Shown here piece after piece: positions 1 to 8,789 of a DNA stretch of 30,706 bases (position 1 is the stretch's first letter; every line of letters begins with the position of its first letter). The notes under the pieces are model-generated. The model had not been told where the DNA came from, did not search any database, and saw only the letters and a list, made by a program, of their open reading frames with translations. The position numbers and the translations under genes were made by a program. The DNA lies in the NCBI GenBank assembly GCA_902493335.1, contig CABUPJ010000043.1:1-30706 (forward strand), written 5' to 3'. This stretch comes from an uncultured Porphyromonadaceae bacterium (GTDB taxonomy: Bacteria; Bacteroidota; Bacteroidia; Bacteroidales; Muribaculaceae).

Positions 1-54
1 CCAACGACCCTCTGATTAACAGTCAGATGCTCTAACCGACTGAGCTATTGAAGC
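1..54 (-). tRNA. tRNA-Asn (GTT), 3' part cut by window edge
   Basis: Read on the minus strand, the segment gives an acceptor 5' strand GCTTCAA, the TA spacer, a D-arm GCTC...GAGC with the AGTCGGTTA loop, an anticodon stem TCTGA/TCAGA and the anticodon loop CTGTTAA. The anticodon is GTT (complement of positions 18-20), so this is tRNA-Asn. The variable loop and the first bases of the T-arm are present; the rest of the T-arm and the acceptor 3' strand lie outside the window. tRNA-Asn(GUN) is one of the four queuosine substrate tRNAs, relevant to the queF/queC genes further along. Confidence 0.93.
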
Positions 55-88
55 GGATAATGCGCCCTCCCTCCGGAGAATTGCGATG

Positions 89-120
89 CAAAATTACAGT
101 CAAAAATCGAGATATGCAAC
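89..120 (-). promoter_or_regulatory. Putative Bacteroidota-type promoter of tRNA-Asn
   Basis: On the minus strand a TAATTTTG box (positions 96-89) matches the Bacteroidota -7 consensus TAnnTTTG, and GTTG (120-117) lies 20 bases upstream where TTTG is expected (one mismatch). The box is about 35 bases upstream of the tRNA 5' end at 54, which suits a short leader trimmed by RNase P. Confidence 0.5.
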
Positions 121-202
121 TTTTTTCGCAAATTCTTTCAAAAAACTTTGCCTTTTGCCGTATTTTTATGCGGCCGTCAAGGGTTTAGCCGTGGAGATAC
201 CG

Positions 203-787
203 TTAGTCGTCAAGGTAATACTCAGGGCTGTAGACATCTCCGACAAGGTTGCCATAAATCATGAAACCTGTAATGTTTGGCGGAGACATTTTCAATGGTT
301 TCTTGTTGGGGATGATATATTCATCGCGTATTTTCATGAGTAAACGCCCCAGAACATTCTCGCCTTCGAGTGTTTCGCTGTCGGAGGGCGTCGCGCCCCA
401 GATATTATCTTTCGTAGAATATTCAACGATAGTCGCTGTGCCTGAATCGCGAAGCAGTGAACCGAACTTGTCCCAGTACTGCAATAGCTTGACACATAGA
501 CACCATTCCATAACTTTGAATTTTATGGTATCCCAGTCCTGGCGGACGAATGACTGATGCTGACGGCTGATGATTTTGGCTTTCATCGGATTTCTCTCTT
601 CGAGAATAAGGCGTTGAATTTCAGGATAAAGCGAAAATTTGCAGGCTTGATATAACGCTTCGGTGTTTGGTATACATATCTCGTTGACAAACAGAGCATA
701 ATCGGGAGCCATGTTTGACAGTCCCCCGAATCGTCCATCGGTTTTGCCGAATGACAGAATGTTATGTTTATTATAGCGATATGGCAT
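203..787 (-). CDS. NADAR-domain protein (YbiA-like)
   Basis: A 194-residue protein with a full NADAR (NAD/ADP-ribose-associated, DUF1768) domain. Visible family landmarks are GGLSNM (21-26), NTEALYQACKF (41-51) with the conserved Glu43, Gln47 and Lys50, the central MEWC..K helix (93-100), VEYSTKDNIWG (121-131) and GENVLGRLLMKIR (142-154). Family knowledge: NADAR enzymes act on N-glycosidic bonds of ribose derivatives; YbiA handles riboflavin intermediates, and DarT1-linked NADARs remove ADP-ribose from guanine in DNA. The start at 787 follows AAGGAA about 10 bases upstream and lies 7 bases after the stop of the upstream phosphoribosyltransferase-like gene, so both are co-transcribed. Base composition is clearly AT-richer than the ctpA-mfd region. 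No DarT-type ADP-ribosyltransferase is next to it, so the substrate is unknown. Confidence 0.88.
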   Translation of the reverse strand: MPYRYNKHNILSFGKTDGRFGGLSNMAPDYALFVNEICIPNTEALYQACKFSLYPEIQRLILEERNPMKAKIISRQHQSFVRQDWDTIKFKVMEWCLCVKLLQYWDKFGSLLRDSGTATIVEYSTKDNIWGATPSDSETLEGENVLGRLLMKIRDEYIIPNKKPLKMSPPNITGFMIYGNLVGDVYSPEYYLDD

Positions 788-794
788 ATTTAAA

Positions 795-1811
795 TCAGTT
801 CCTTTTGGGCGGGAACAAAGGTTTCCAGTTATGACCAGGTACAGACCACCAATATACTAATGGACAATTGTTCGGCACATTGCGCCATGTGAAAAAATGG
901 GTGCCAAGCCCAAAAGTCCGGTAATTGGGGTTTATAAGTCCTAACGGACGTAAATTGGGATTTATCTGTCCTTTAATCTGATTTATAATATAAAGACCTT
1001 TTTCAAGAAGAATGTTTTCGTACCTGATGCGATTTTCGGCATTAGAGAAGAAAACTTCTTTCTCCGGCTTTGATGCGTCTCTGAAAGCGTATTGCTCATA
1101 TTTCTTTGCGTCAAGGCCGGCCAAATATTGAAATATTTCTTTCGGCTGATCTTTTGTGGGTATGGCAATGTTCAAATCCTGTCCGGGTAACATAAGGTGG
1201 TTTTGAATTTCATAGCAGGATCTGAGCATAATCGGAATATTGCCGAATTGTTTTCTCAGGCCATATAAAAAGAACTGCAATCCCCAGGTATGCACACAGA
1301 TTAACGAGAGCTCAAGACGAATTTTGCGCTGATGTAGCAATTCAGCGTGATTATCTGCTTGAAGCCAGTTAATCAGGTCTTTTCTGATGGTGCCTCCGGT
1401 GGCGAGAATATCATCTAAATAGATGAAGATTGTTTTTGGATAACAATCGTAGTCACAAAGGTGCTTTTGGGTGGTGTTAAAGACGATGTCGTCTAATAAA
1501 TCAAGGTAGATATGCTGGCTCTTACCTTGTTGCTGAAGCCTTAGAAAGCAAGTGCTTTTTAGAAAATCGTCAGCTGAGGTGAAACCATAATCATGATATT
1601 GACCGTTGATTAACTGACGGAGGGCTTTTATGGCATCATTTTTCGAAAAATATATCTGCTGCAACAGGTTATGAAGTTCTGTCAAAACAAACTCGCAATC
1701 ATCGCCAAATTGGTTACCCCATTCGATAATATCGTCAGGCTGTATAAAGATTCCGTCCTCGTTGCGGTAACCTTTTATTATTTCATGAATGGATTTTACG
1801 ATGGCATGCAT
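795..1811 (-). CDS. Phosphoribosyltransferase-like conflict-system protein (PRTase-CE type)
   Basis: A 338-residue soluble protein, first gene of a two-gene unit with the NADAR gene. The central sequence YLDDILATGGTI (131-142) is a clear PRPP-binding motif of type I phosphoribosyltransferases (two acidic residues Asp133-Asp134 followed by Thr-Gly-Gly-Thr), preceded by a hydrophobic strand KTIFI. The N-terminal 60 residues are helical and contain the QPDDIIEWGNQF segment; the C-terminal part ends in an aromatic-rich block FFTWRNVPNN (307-316) and PLVYWW (318-323). From memory this overall layout fits the PRTase family described computationally in prokaryotic conflict systems and as an effector in some retrons; I cannot confirm the family without a profile search. 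No reverse transcriptase or msr-msd is visible here. The start at 1811 is the only in-frame ATG near the upstream promoter box. Substrate and partner are unknown. Confidence 0.72.
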   Translation of the reverse strand: MHAIVKSIHEIIKGYRNEDGIFIQPDDIIEWGNQFGDDCEFVLTELHNLLQQIYFSKNDAIKALRQLINGQYHDYGFTSADDFLKSTCFLRLQQQGKSQHIYLDLLDDIVFNTTQKHLCDYDCYPKTIFIYLDDILATGGTIRKDLINWLQADNHAELLHQRKIRLELSLICVHTWGLQFFLYGLRKQFGNIPIMLRSCYEIQNHLMLPGQDLNIAIPTKDQPKEIFQYLAGLDAKKYEQYAFRDASKPEKEVFFSNAENRIRYENILLEKGLYIINQIKGQINPNLRPLGLINPNYRTFGLGTHFFTWRNVPNNCPLVYWWSVPGHNWKPLFPPKRN

Positions 1812-1850
1812 ATCTTGAAAACTCGAGGCCTAATATTAAGGTTGTGGATG

Positions 1851-1858
1851 CAAAATTA
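1851..1858 (-). promoter_or_regulatory. Putative -7 box for the PRTase-NADAR unit
   Basis: TAATTTTG on the minus strand matches TAnnTTTG, about 40 bases upstream of the ATG at 1811. No convincing TTTG is seen 19-21 bases further upstream, so this is a partial match. The 218-base gap 1812-2029 is a divergent intergenic region that holds this box and the one for the lipoprotein gene; nothing else is seen in it. Confidence 0.4.
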
Positions 1859-1977
1859 ATATATTTCTTTCAATAATAAATTTTTGAGGACTATTATTTG
1901 TCTGTCGTCGTTTGGTATCTGTCGCCCGGTGGTGGCAATTTCCGGGATTATGCGAACCGCTCTTAGGGAAAAAGTGC

Positions 1978-1985
1978 TATATTTG
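1978..1985 (+). promoter_or_regulatory. Putative -7 box for lipoprotein gene
   Basis: TATATTTG matches the TAnnTTTG consensus and lies 45 bases upstream of the ATG at 2030. An upstream TTTG at the right distance is not evident, so only the -7 half is supported. Confidence 0.4.
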
Positions 1986-2029
1986 CCGGCTGTTTACAGA
2001 TTCGTTCAACTATCTAATTCTACTTCATT

Positions 2030-2413
2030 ATGAAAAGGCTTGTTTTTATGAGTATCCTGGCGGTTATGGCGGCCGCTGTGATGTTTGTCTCGTGTAGCGA
2101 CGATGATAATCCTGCGATATATTACGTGCGTTACACTGTCGGCGGCACACCCGGCGGCGATTTTGATGTCAGCTACACCGATGTGACCGGTGAGTATGGC
2201 GTCATCCAGCAGATAAATCCCGCAGGCAAGGTCGAAGTCGTTGTCGGTCCTGTCGAGGCCGGTTTCAAGGCCGAACTGGCGGCGTCGGTCGACGCCCATG
2301 CTTCGGAATATCTTCAGATTGATGTCAGCCGTGATGGTAAGCCCTTTGTGCAGAAACGCAATGTCGCCCACGGCACATATATCTATTACACTATCACCAC
2401 TGAAGACCGTTGA
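2030..2413 (+). CDS. Small surface lipoprotein, function unknown
   Basis: A 127-residue protein with a signal peptide II: basic start MKR, hydrophobic core and lipobox MFVSC with the lipidated Cys22. Cys is followed directly by Ser-Asp-Asp-Asp, the acidic lipoprotein export signal known from Bacteroidota, which predicts display on the outer face of the outer membrane. The mature part is about 105 residues, rich in Val, Thr, Asp and Gly and predicted to be beta-strand rich, which would fit a small beta-sandwich, but I recognise no family. It lies 112 bases upstream of the protease gene on the same strand. No paired partner is evident. Confidence 0.75.
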   Translation: MKRLVFMSILAVMAAAVMFVSCSDDDNPAIYYVRYTVGGTPGGDFDVSYTDVTGEYGVIQQINPAGKVEVVVGPVEAGFKAELAASVDAHASEYLQIDVSRDGKPFVQKRNVAHGTYIYYTITTEDR

Positions 2414-2525
2414 CAGCTGTCTGACGCCGATTGCGGCGGGATATAACTTTTTTTGTGGCCCGGCTGTTATGTAATTTAGATTAGAATTGTTAATTTCGCT
2501 TGTTAATTCTATCACGACCTCCGAC

Positions 2526-4190
2526 ATGAAAAAGATCATCATATTCCCGTTGTTGCTATTGTTTGTGGCTTCGGTTGTTGTGGCCCGGTCGGCCACGCGC
2601 AGCAAAAAGGCTGACATCTCGCGTAATCTACAGATTTTCAATGCGGTTTACAAGGAGCTGCAGACCCAGTATGTCGACACGATAGATGCCGACAAGACGA
2701 TGCGCACGGCCATCGACGCATTGCTTGGGCAGATTGACCCCTACACAGAGTATTATCCCGCCGACGACCAGGACGAGATCACATCGATTTCGTCGGGACA
2801 GTATGCCGGCATCGGCTCGTATATCGTCAAACGCGGCGACAATGTGCTGATACATCAGCCTCAGTGGAATTCGCCCGCCCGTAACGGCGGTCTTCGTCAC
2901 GGCGATGTCATTCTCTCTGTCGACGGATGGGTGCTCAAGCCCGAGACGGCGACGGCCGACGTGAGCAAGCGTCTTCGCGGACAGCCCGGCACGCATGTGA
3001 AGATTGATGTGCGCCGTCCTTATGTCGACGACTCGCTGCTGACGTTCGACATCGTCCGCAGTCAGATAAAGGTCAATCCGCTGCCATATGCCGGCGTTCT
3101 TGACGACAGTATCGGCTACATACGCCTGACGACATTCAACGAGAAGAGTGCCGAGGCGGTCAAAAAGGCCGTGACCGATTTCAACGCCGTGCCCGGTCTC
3201 AAGGGCATCGTGCTCGACCTGCGCGACAACGGCGGCGGTCTGCTCGAGAGCGCCGTGCAGATTGTCGGCAACTTCGTCAACCGCGGCACCGAGGTCGTGC
3301 GCACGAAGTATAACGACTCGACCAAAGTGCAGATCTACAAGACACCCAAGGCGCCGATAGCCCGCGACGTGCCTTTGGCCGTGCTTGTCAACGACGGCAC
3401 AGCCTCGGCCAGCGAAATCGTTTCGGGCTCGCTGCAGGACCTCGACCGCGCTGTCATCATCGGTCAGCGCTCGTTCGGCAAGGGTCTGGTGCAGCACACC
3501 CGTCCGCTGCCCTACGACGGCATTCTCAAAGTCACCGTTGCGAGATATTACATACCCAGCGGGCGACTCATCCAGGCCATCGACTACTCGCACCGCGACG
3601 AGCAGGGCCGCGTGACCCGCATACCCGATAGCCTGACGACGGTCTTCAAGACCCGTCACGGCCGTGAGGTGCGCGACGGTGGCGGCATCACGCCCGACAT
3701 CACCGTCAAGCTCCCCGAGGGCAACAGGCTGCTATATAATATTGTGGCCGATTTTTGGGCGTATGATTACGCCAACCGTTTCGCCGCGCAGAACGACAGC
3801 GTCGGCACGTCTGACGAATTTGTCGTCGGCGACTCGATATTCGACGACTTCAAGAAATTCATCGACCCGGCGCGTTTCAAATACGACCGTCTCTGTGAGT
3901 CGGCTCTCAAATATCTGCGTGAAGCCGCCGAGAACGAGGGCTATATGAACGACACCGTCGCAGCCGAGTTTGCCCGTCTCGACACGCTGCTGCGTCACGA
4001 CCTCAACCGCGACCTCGATCATAACCGCAAGGACATCATCGAGATACTCGACACCGAGATTGCCGAGCGCTATTTTTCTGACAGCGATCTCGTGCGCCGG
4101 TCGCTCAAGGGCGACGCCGCGCTCGACTCGGCCCGCGTCGTGCTGTCATCGCCTGAAAGATATAAGGCTATACTGAGACCTAAGAAATGA
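2526..4190 (+). CDS. S41 family C-terminal-processing peptidase
   Basis: A 554-residue secreted or membrane-attached serine protease. An in-frame upstream ATG exists at 2487, but the ATG at 2526 gives a proper signal sequence (MKKIIIFPLLLLFVASVVVA), so I use it. After a helical N-domain (about 30-75, ending in the IDPYTEYY motif typical of the family) come a PDZ domain (about 85-170, GLRHGDVILSVDG) and the protease core: YIRLTTF, LDLRDNGGG, then NDGTASASE with the predicted nucleophile Ser294, and FGKG with Lys319, spaced 25 residues as in Tsp/CtpB, plus Gln323 four residues after Lys. The family cleaves C-terminal tails of periplasmic proteins. A C-terminal extension of roughly 150 residues is helical. 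The stop overlaps the mfd start as ATGA, implying translational coupling. Confidence 0.93.
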   Translation: MKKIIIFPLLLLFVASVVVARSATRSKKADISRNLQIFNAVYKELQTQYVDTIDADKTMRTAIDALLGQIDPYTEYYPADDQDEITSISSGQYAGIGSYIVKRGDNVLIHQPQWNSPARNGGLRHGDVILSVDGWVLKPETATADVSKRLRGQPGTHVKIDVRRPYVDDSLLTFDIVRSQIKVNPLPYAGVLDDSIGYIRLTTFNEKSAEAVKKAVTDFNAVPGLKGIVLDLRDNGGGLLESAVQIVGNFVNRGTEVVRTKYNDSTKVQIYKTPKAPIARDVPLAVLVNDGTASASEIVSGSLQDLDRAVIIGQRSFGKGLVQHTRPLPYDGILKVTVARYYIPSGRLIQAIDYSHRDEQGRVTRIPDSLTTVFKTRHGREVRDGGGITPDITVKLPEGNRLLYNIVADFWAYDYANRFAAQNDSVGTSDEFVVGDSIFDDFKKFIDPARFKYDRLCESALKYLREAAENEGYMNDTVAAEFARLDTLLRHDLNRDLDHNRKDIIEILDTEIAERYFSDSDLVRRSLKGDAALDSARVVLSSPERYKAILRPKK

Positions 4191-7100
4191 CAATCAAGGA
4201 ATTAAGCAAAGCATTTGTCACCGAGGCCCGGGCAAAGGCTCTCGCGTCGGCAGGGCGCAGCTCCGAGGTGACGGCTTATGCGCTGGCCGGCTCATCGGCC
4301 GCCGTGATGTTGGCCGGCATGAAACGCCGGCCGGTGCCCGTGCTTGTCGTCGGCGATTCGGCTGACGATGCCGGATATCTCTATTTCGACCTCACGCGCC
4401 TCGTCGGCGAGGAGGCCGTCGCGATATTCCCGTCGGGCTATAAACGCGACATCAAATACGGTCAGGTCGACCCGCCCTCGCAGATTCTGCGCACCGAGGC
4501 TCTGGGCCGCATCGCCGACGACCGCAACCTGCGCTTCGTCGTCACATATCCCGAGGCGCTTGCCGAGCGCGCCGCCGCGCGCCAGGCCATCGCCGACCAC
4601 ACCCTCAATATCAGCGTCGGTAGCGTCGTCGATCTGACGAAGACGCAGAAATGGCTGCGCGACAACGGGTTCACCGAGGTCGATTATGTCTATGAACCGG
4701 GCCACTTCGCCGTGCGCGGCTCTATTCTCGACATCTTCGGCTACTCCAACGAATTGCCTTACCGCATCGACTTCTTCGGCGACGAAATCGACTCGATACG
4801 CTCGTTCAACGTCGAGACCCAGCTTTCCGAAGAGCGATTCGACAGCATCTCGATTATCGCCGACGTCACACGCGACGCCCTCGGCGGCTCTCTGCTCGAT
4901 TATATAGCCGACGAGACACTTGTTGCTGTCCGCGACGCCTCGCTGACCCTTGCGCGCGTCAAGGCCATAGGCGAGGAAGAGTTCTCGCAGAGCGCCATGA
5001 TAGCCGACGAGGGCGACACCAAGGCCATGCAGCAGGTCGTCGACGCCGAGGCTTTCGCCCGTCGGTTCGCCTCGTTCAGGCGCCTCGAGTTTACAGCCGC
5101 GCAGACGCCCGCCCGCGACGTCAAGGCTGCCATCGACTTCAAATGTTCGCCTCAGGGCATCTATCATAAGAACTTCGACCTCATCAGCGAGTCGTTTGCC
5201 AAACTCATCGCCGAGGGTTACAAGATTTATATTCTCAGCGACAACGAGAAACAGTTTGACCGTCTGCGTGTCATCTTCGAGGACCGCGGCGATAAAATCG
5301 AGTTCACCCCCGTGCTGTCGACGCTTCACGAGGGCTTCGTCGACCATGTCACCAAAAACTGCCTCTTCACCGACCATCAGATTTTCGACCGCTTCCACAA
5401 ATACACCCTCAAGAGCGACCGCGCCCGTTCCGGCAAGCTCGCTCTCTCGCTCAAAGAGCTGAGTCAGATTGAGGTAGGCGACTATATCGTCCACGTCGAC
5501 CACGGCATCGGCACCTTCGCCGGACTGTTGCGCACCGATGTCGGCGGCCGCATGCAGGAGATGATAAAGCTCGTCTACAAGAACAACGACATCATCTTCG
5601 TCTCGATCCACGCGCTTCACAAACTCGCCAAATACCGTGGTAAAGAGGGCGTGCCGCCCAAAATCAACCGCATCGGCTCGGGTGCGTGGAACAAGGTCAA
5701 GGAGCGCACCAAGAGCAAGCTCAAGGACATCGCCCGCGACCTCATCCGCCTCTATGCCGCGCGCCGCGAGGAGAAAGGCTTCGCCTTCTCGCCCGACTCA
5801 TACCTTCAGCAGGAGCTCGAGGCCTCGTTTATCTACGAGGACACGCCCGACCAGCTGACAGCGACAAAGGCCGTCAAGGCCGACATGGAGAGTGACCGCC
5901 CGATGGACCGTCTTATCTGCGGCGACGTCGGCTTCGGCAAGACCGAAATTGCCGTACGCGCCGCCTTCAAGGCTGCGGCTGACGGCAAGCAGGTGGCAGT
6001 GCTCGTGCCGACGACCGTGCTCGCCTATCAGCACTACAACACATTCAGAGACCGCCTCAAAGACCTGCCCGTCAGGGTCGACTACCTCTCGCGTGCCCGT
6101 TCGCCCAAACAGGTCAAGGAGATACTCGCCGATCTGGCCGACGGCAAAATCGACATCATCATCGGCACCCACAAGCTTATCGGCAAGAGCGTCAGGTTCA
6201 AGGACCTCGGCCTGCTCGTCATCGACGAGGAGCAGAAATTCGGCGTCGCCGTCAAGGAAAAACTCAAACAGCTGAAGGTCAATATCGACACCCTGACGAT
6301 GAGTGCTACGCCGATACCGCGCACCCTCCAGTTCTCGCTGATGGGCGCCCGCGATCTCTCGTCGATCAACACTCCGCCCCCCAACCGCTATCCGATAGTC
6401 ACGACCGTCACGGCTCTCAGCGACGATATCGTCGCTGAGTCAGTCAACTTCGAGCTGTCGCGCGGCGGACAGGTCTTCTTCATCAATCCGCGCATCGAGG
6501 GCCTTTATGACCTCGAAGCCATGATAAAACGCGTCGTCCCTGACGCCCGCACCGTTGTCGCCCACGGCCAGATGCCTCCCGAAAAACTCGAGAAGGCTAT
6601 CGTCGACTTTGCCGCCCACGACTACGACATCCTTCTGGCTACGACCATCGTCGAGAGCGGCATCGACATGCCCAACGTCAACACCATCATCATCAACGAC
6701 GCCCAGAAGTTCGGTCTCAGCGAGCTTCACCAGCTGCGCGGCCGTGTCGGCCGCAGCTCGCGCAAGGCTTTCTGCTACCTTATGGTGCCGCCGCATGTGC
6801 CCCTGTCGCCCGTCGCCCGTCGCCGCCTCCAGGCCATCGAGAGCTTCTCTGACCTCGGCGCCGGCATACACATCGCCATGCAGGACCTCGACATCCGCGG
6901 CGCCGGCAACCTTCTCGGCGCCGAACAGAGCGGTTTCATCGCCGACCTCGGCTACGAGACCTATCAGAAGATACTCAAGGAGGCTGTCATGGAGCTGCGC
7001 ACCGAGGAATTTTCGGATCTTGCGGCAGCCGACGACGGCACTCAGAATCCGCCCGAGTTTGTCGCCGACTGCGTCATCGAGAGCGACCTCGAGCTGCTGC

Positions 7101-7525
7101 TGCCGGCATGGTATGTGCCTCAGGAGAGCGAGCGCATCGCTCTCTATCAGGAACTCGACAGCCTCGAGCGCGAAGACGATCTCAAAGCCTTCGAGAGCCG
7201 TCTCGAAGACCGTTTCGGCCATGTGCCTCCAGAGACTGTCGAACTGATGCGTGTGCCGCGTCTGCGCCGTCTCGCCCGACGGATGGGCATCGAGAAAGTC
7301 GTCATGAAGCAGCAGACGATGTATCTCTACTTTGTCAGCGAGGAAAACAAGGCATACTACCAGTCGCCGATGTTCGGCCGTCTGCTCAACTACCTGCAGT
7401 TGAACCCCAAACGTGTCCAGATACGACAGCGCAACGGGCGCCGCAGCTTTGCCGTCGCTTCGGTGACGACGGTCGCTGAGGCCGTCGATGTCCTGTCGAC
7501 CGCACAGTCTCTCCCCTCGATATAA
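4187..7525 (+). CDS. mfd: Transcription-repair coupling factor Mfd
   Basis: An 1112-residue DNA translocase that removes stalled RNA polymerase and recruits UvrA for transcription-coupled repair. The N-terminal UvrB-like module is followed by an RNA-polymerase-interacting (CarD-like) domain around residues 420-490 (GDYIVHVDHGIGTFAG), then the RecG-like motor: Walker A GDVGFGKTE (579-587, Lys585), the DEEQ box (680-683), SATPIPRT, and the second RecA lobe ending in the arginine-rich LRGRVGRSSRKAF segment. The C-terminal TRCF domain is present. Length agrees with the family (about 1100-1150). The gene starts inside the stop of the protease gene (ATGA). Codon use is strongly GC-ending, and this creates long spurious open frames on the opposite strand. 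Confidence 0.98.
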   Translation: MTIKELSKAFVTEARAKALASAGRSSEVTAYALAGSSAAVMLAGMKRRPVPVLVVGDSADDAGYLYFDLTRLVGEEAVAIFPSGYKRDIKYGQVDPPSQILRTEALGRIADDRNLRFVVTYPEALAERAAARQAIADHTLNISVGSVVDLTKTQKWLRDNGFTEVDYVYEPGHFAVRGSILDIFGYSNELPYRIDFFGDEIDSIRSFNVETQLSEERFDSISIIADVTRDALGGSLLDYIADETLVAVRDASLTLARVKAIGEEEFSQSAMIADEGDTKAMQQVVDAEAFARRFASFRRLEFTAAQTPARDVKAAIDFKCSPQGIYHKNFDLISESFAKLIAEGYKIYILSDNEKQFDRLRVIFEDRGDKIEFTPVLSTLHEGFVDHVTKNCLFTDHQIFDRFHKYTLKSDRARSGKLALSLKELSQIEVGDYIVHVDHGIGTFAGLLRTDVGGRMQEMIKLVYKNNDIIFVSIHALHKLAKYRGKEGVPPKINRIGSGAWNKVKERTKSKLKDIARDLIRLYAARREEKGFAFSPDSYLQQELEASFIYEDTPDQLTATKAVKADMESDRPMDRLICGDVGFGKTEIAVRAAFKAAADGKQVAVLVPTTVLAYQHYNTFRDRLKDLPVRVDYLSRARSPKQVKEILADLADGKIDIIIGTHKLIGKSVRFKDLGLLVIDEEQKFGVAVKEKLKQLKVNIDTLTMSATPIPRTLQFSLMGARDLSSINTPPPNRYPIVTTVTALSDDIVAESVNFELSRGGQVFFINPRIEGLYDLEAMIKRVVPDARTVVAHGQMPPEKLEKAIVDFAAHDYDILLATTIVESGIDMPNVNTIIINDAQKFGLSELHQLRGRVGRSSRKAFCYLMVPPHVPLSPVARRRLQAIESFSDLGAGIHIAMQDLDIRGAGNLLGAEQSGFIADLGYETYQKILKEAVMELRTEEFSDLAAADDGTQNPPEFVADCVIESDLELLLPAWYVPQESERIALYQELDSLEREDDLKAFESRLEDRFGHVPPETVELMRVPRLRRLARRMGIEKVVMKQQTMYLYFVSEENKAYYQSPMFGRLLNYLQLNPKRVQIRQRNGRRSFAVASVTTVAEAVDVLSTAQSLPSI

Positions 7526-7554
7526 TCCTGAATTATAAATTCCTTAAAATCTAT

Positions 7555-8685
7555 ATGAATATGAAACGTCTGTTTTTGAATCTTCTCTGCCTGACGGCTT
7601 GCGCGACATCGCTCTTCGCCGCTGACGAACCCGAAAAGCCCTGGCGCTATGTCGACGCCCAGGAGCTGCGTGTCATCAACAAAGGCTGGGACAACACTCT
7701 GCGCAAATACACCCGCATTCCGGCAAACCTCAAGGATTCGGTGCGTCCCGACCTGTGGGAGCGTTCACAGTGTTCGAGCGGCATCGGCGTGCGTTTCGCC
7801 ACCAACTCGACCCGCATCGGTGTCAAGTACGAACTGCTCTGGAACACCCACATGATACACATGGCCGACACCGGCCTCAAAGGCACCGACCTCTATATCT
7901 TCGAGGGCGACTCGACGTGGCGCCACGTCAACACCAACCGCCCGTATGTCAACAATAAAGAGGAGAAAATCTGCGAGTCGACCTATGTCAGCAACCTCGA
8001 CGGCGAGATGCACGAATATATGGTCTACATGCCTCTCTACGACGGCGTCGAGGAGCTGTGGATAAAAGTCGACTCTGATGCAGTCATCACACCGGGCCGT
8101 CTTGACCTCATCGACAAAGACACCAAGATCATAGCCTACGGCACGAGCATTCTTCAGGGCGGTTGCGCGTCGCGCACCGGCATGGCGTCGACAAATATCA
8201 TCTCACGCGCGCTCAACTGCGAGGTCGTAAACATCGGCATCAGCGGCGAGGGCAAGATGGACAACTGCATGGCCCGCGCAATGGCCGAGATCGAGGACGC
8301 CGACCTCTATCTCATCGACCCCGTGCCCAACTGCACCGAGATGATGTGTGACACACTGACTTATGATTTTATCAACATCCTGCGCAAGGCGCGCCCCGAT
8401 GTACCAATTGTCATGCTCGAAGGCCCGATTTATCCTTATGCGCGCTATGATTCGTTCTTCAACAAATATCTGCCGGCCAAGAACGCCGCTTTCCGCCGCA
8501 ACTACGAGCGCCTGAAAGCCGAGAACCCCGACAACCTCTATTATGTCGACTCAATCGAACTTGACGGAGTCGAAGACGACGGCACGGTCGACGGCATCCA
8601 TCTCACCGACCTCGGCTTCAAGTACTATGCCGAGAAGATGACGCCAATCCTCCGCGACATCCTCGCCCAAAAGGCGAAGAAATAG
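7555..8685 (+). CDS. Secreted SGNH/GDSL esterase with N-terminal GxDLY domain
   Basis: A 376-residue secreted hydrolase. The signal peptide is MKRLFLNLLCLTACATSLFA; Met3 (7561) could be the real start. The N-terminal beta domain carries the GTDLYIFEG motif (about 110-118) that names the GxDLY domain, and the C-terminal SGNH domain has block I YGTSILQGG with nucleophile Ser198 (numbered from 7555) and block V DGIHLTDLGF with Asp346 and His349. From family knowledge this pairing (GxDLY plus Lipase_GDSL_3) is found in Bacteroidota carbohydrate or lipid deacylases; the substrate cannot be read from sequence. It follows mfd by 29 bases on the same strand. The downstream gap holds the left end of the IS110 element. 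Confidence 0.87.
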   Translation: MNMKRLFLNLLCLTACATSLFAADEPEKPWRYVDAQELRVINKGWDNTLRKYTRIPANLKDSVRPDLWERSQCSSGIGVRFATNSTRIGVKYELLWNTHMIHMADTGLKGTDLYIFEGDSTWRHVNTNRPYVNNKEEKICESTYVSNLDGEMHEYMVYMPLYDGVEELWIKVDSDAVITPGRLDLIDKDTKIIAYGTSILQGGCASRTGMASTNIISRALNCEVVNIGISGEGKMDNCMARAMAEIEDADLYLIDPVPNCTEMMCDTLTYDFINILRKARPDVPIVMLEGPIYPYARYDSFFNKYLPAKNAAFRRNYERLKAENPDNLYYVDSIELDGVEDDGTVDGIHLTDLGFKYYAEKMTPILRDILAQKAKK

Positions 8686-8719
8686 CGACATATAGCTAAC
8701 AAATTGACTGAATTTCAGA

Positions 8720-8743
8720 ACACAAGGACACAAGGACACAAGG
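8720..8743 (+). repeat. Three tandem 8-base units ACACAAGG
   Basis: Three perfect head-to-tail copies of ACACAAGG directly downstream of the esterase gene. The preceding decamer AGAACACAAG (8717-8726) recurs in the inverted-repeat cluster at 13368-13377, so it may belong to an intergenic repeat family of this genome. Confidence 0.7.
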
Positions 8744-8789
8744 ACAGAAGTTCTCAGGCCGTCCAGGCCGGCAACTCAACGTTATATAA

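Noticed and set aside
795..1811. Retron with PRTase effector
   Set aside because: No reverse transcriptase gene and no msr-msd-like structured region is found on either side of the PRTase gene.
2628..3659. Long minus-strand frame opposite the S41 protease
   Set aside because: It is a shadow of the protease gene, with biased composition and no recognisable domain.
4292..7222. Long open frames on the minus strand opposite mfd (such as 4292-5620 and 6440-7222)
   Set aside because: They mirror the GC-rich codon bias of mfd, whose protein is fully conserved; the opposite-strand products show no family motif.
8720..8743. CRISPR-like array
   Set aside because: The units are 8 bases, directly adjacent and without spacers; it is a simple tandem repeat.
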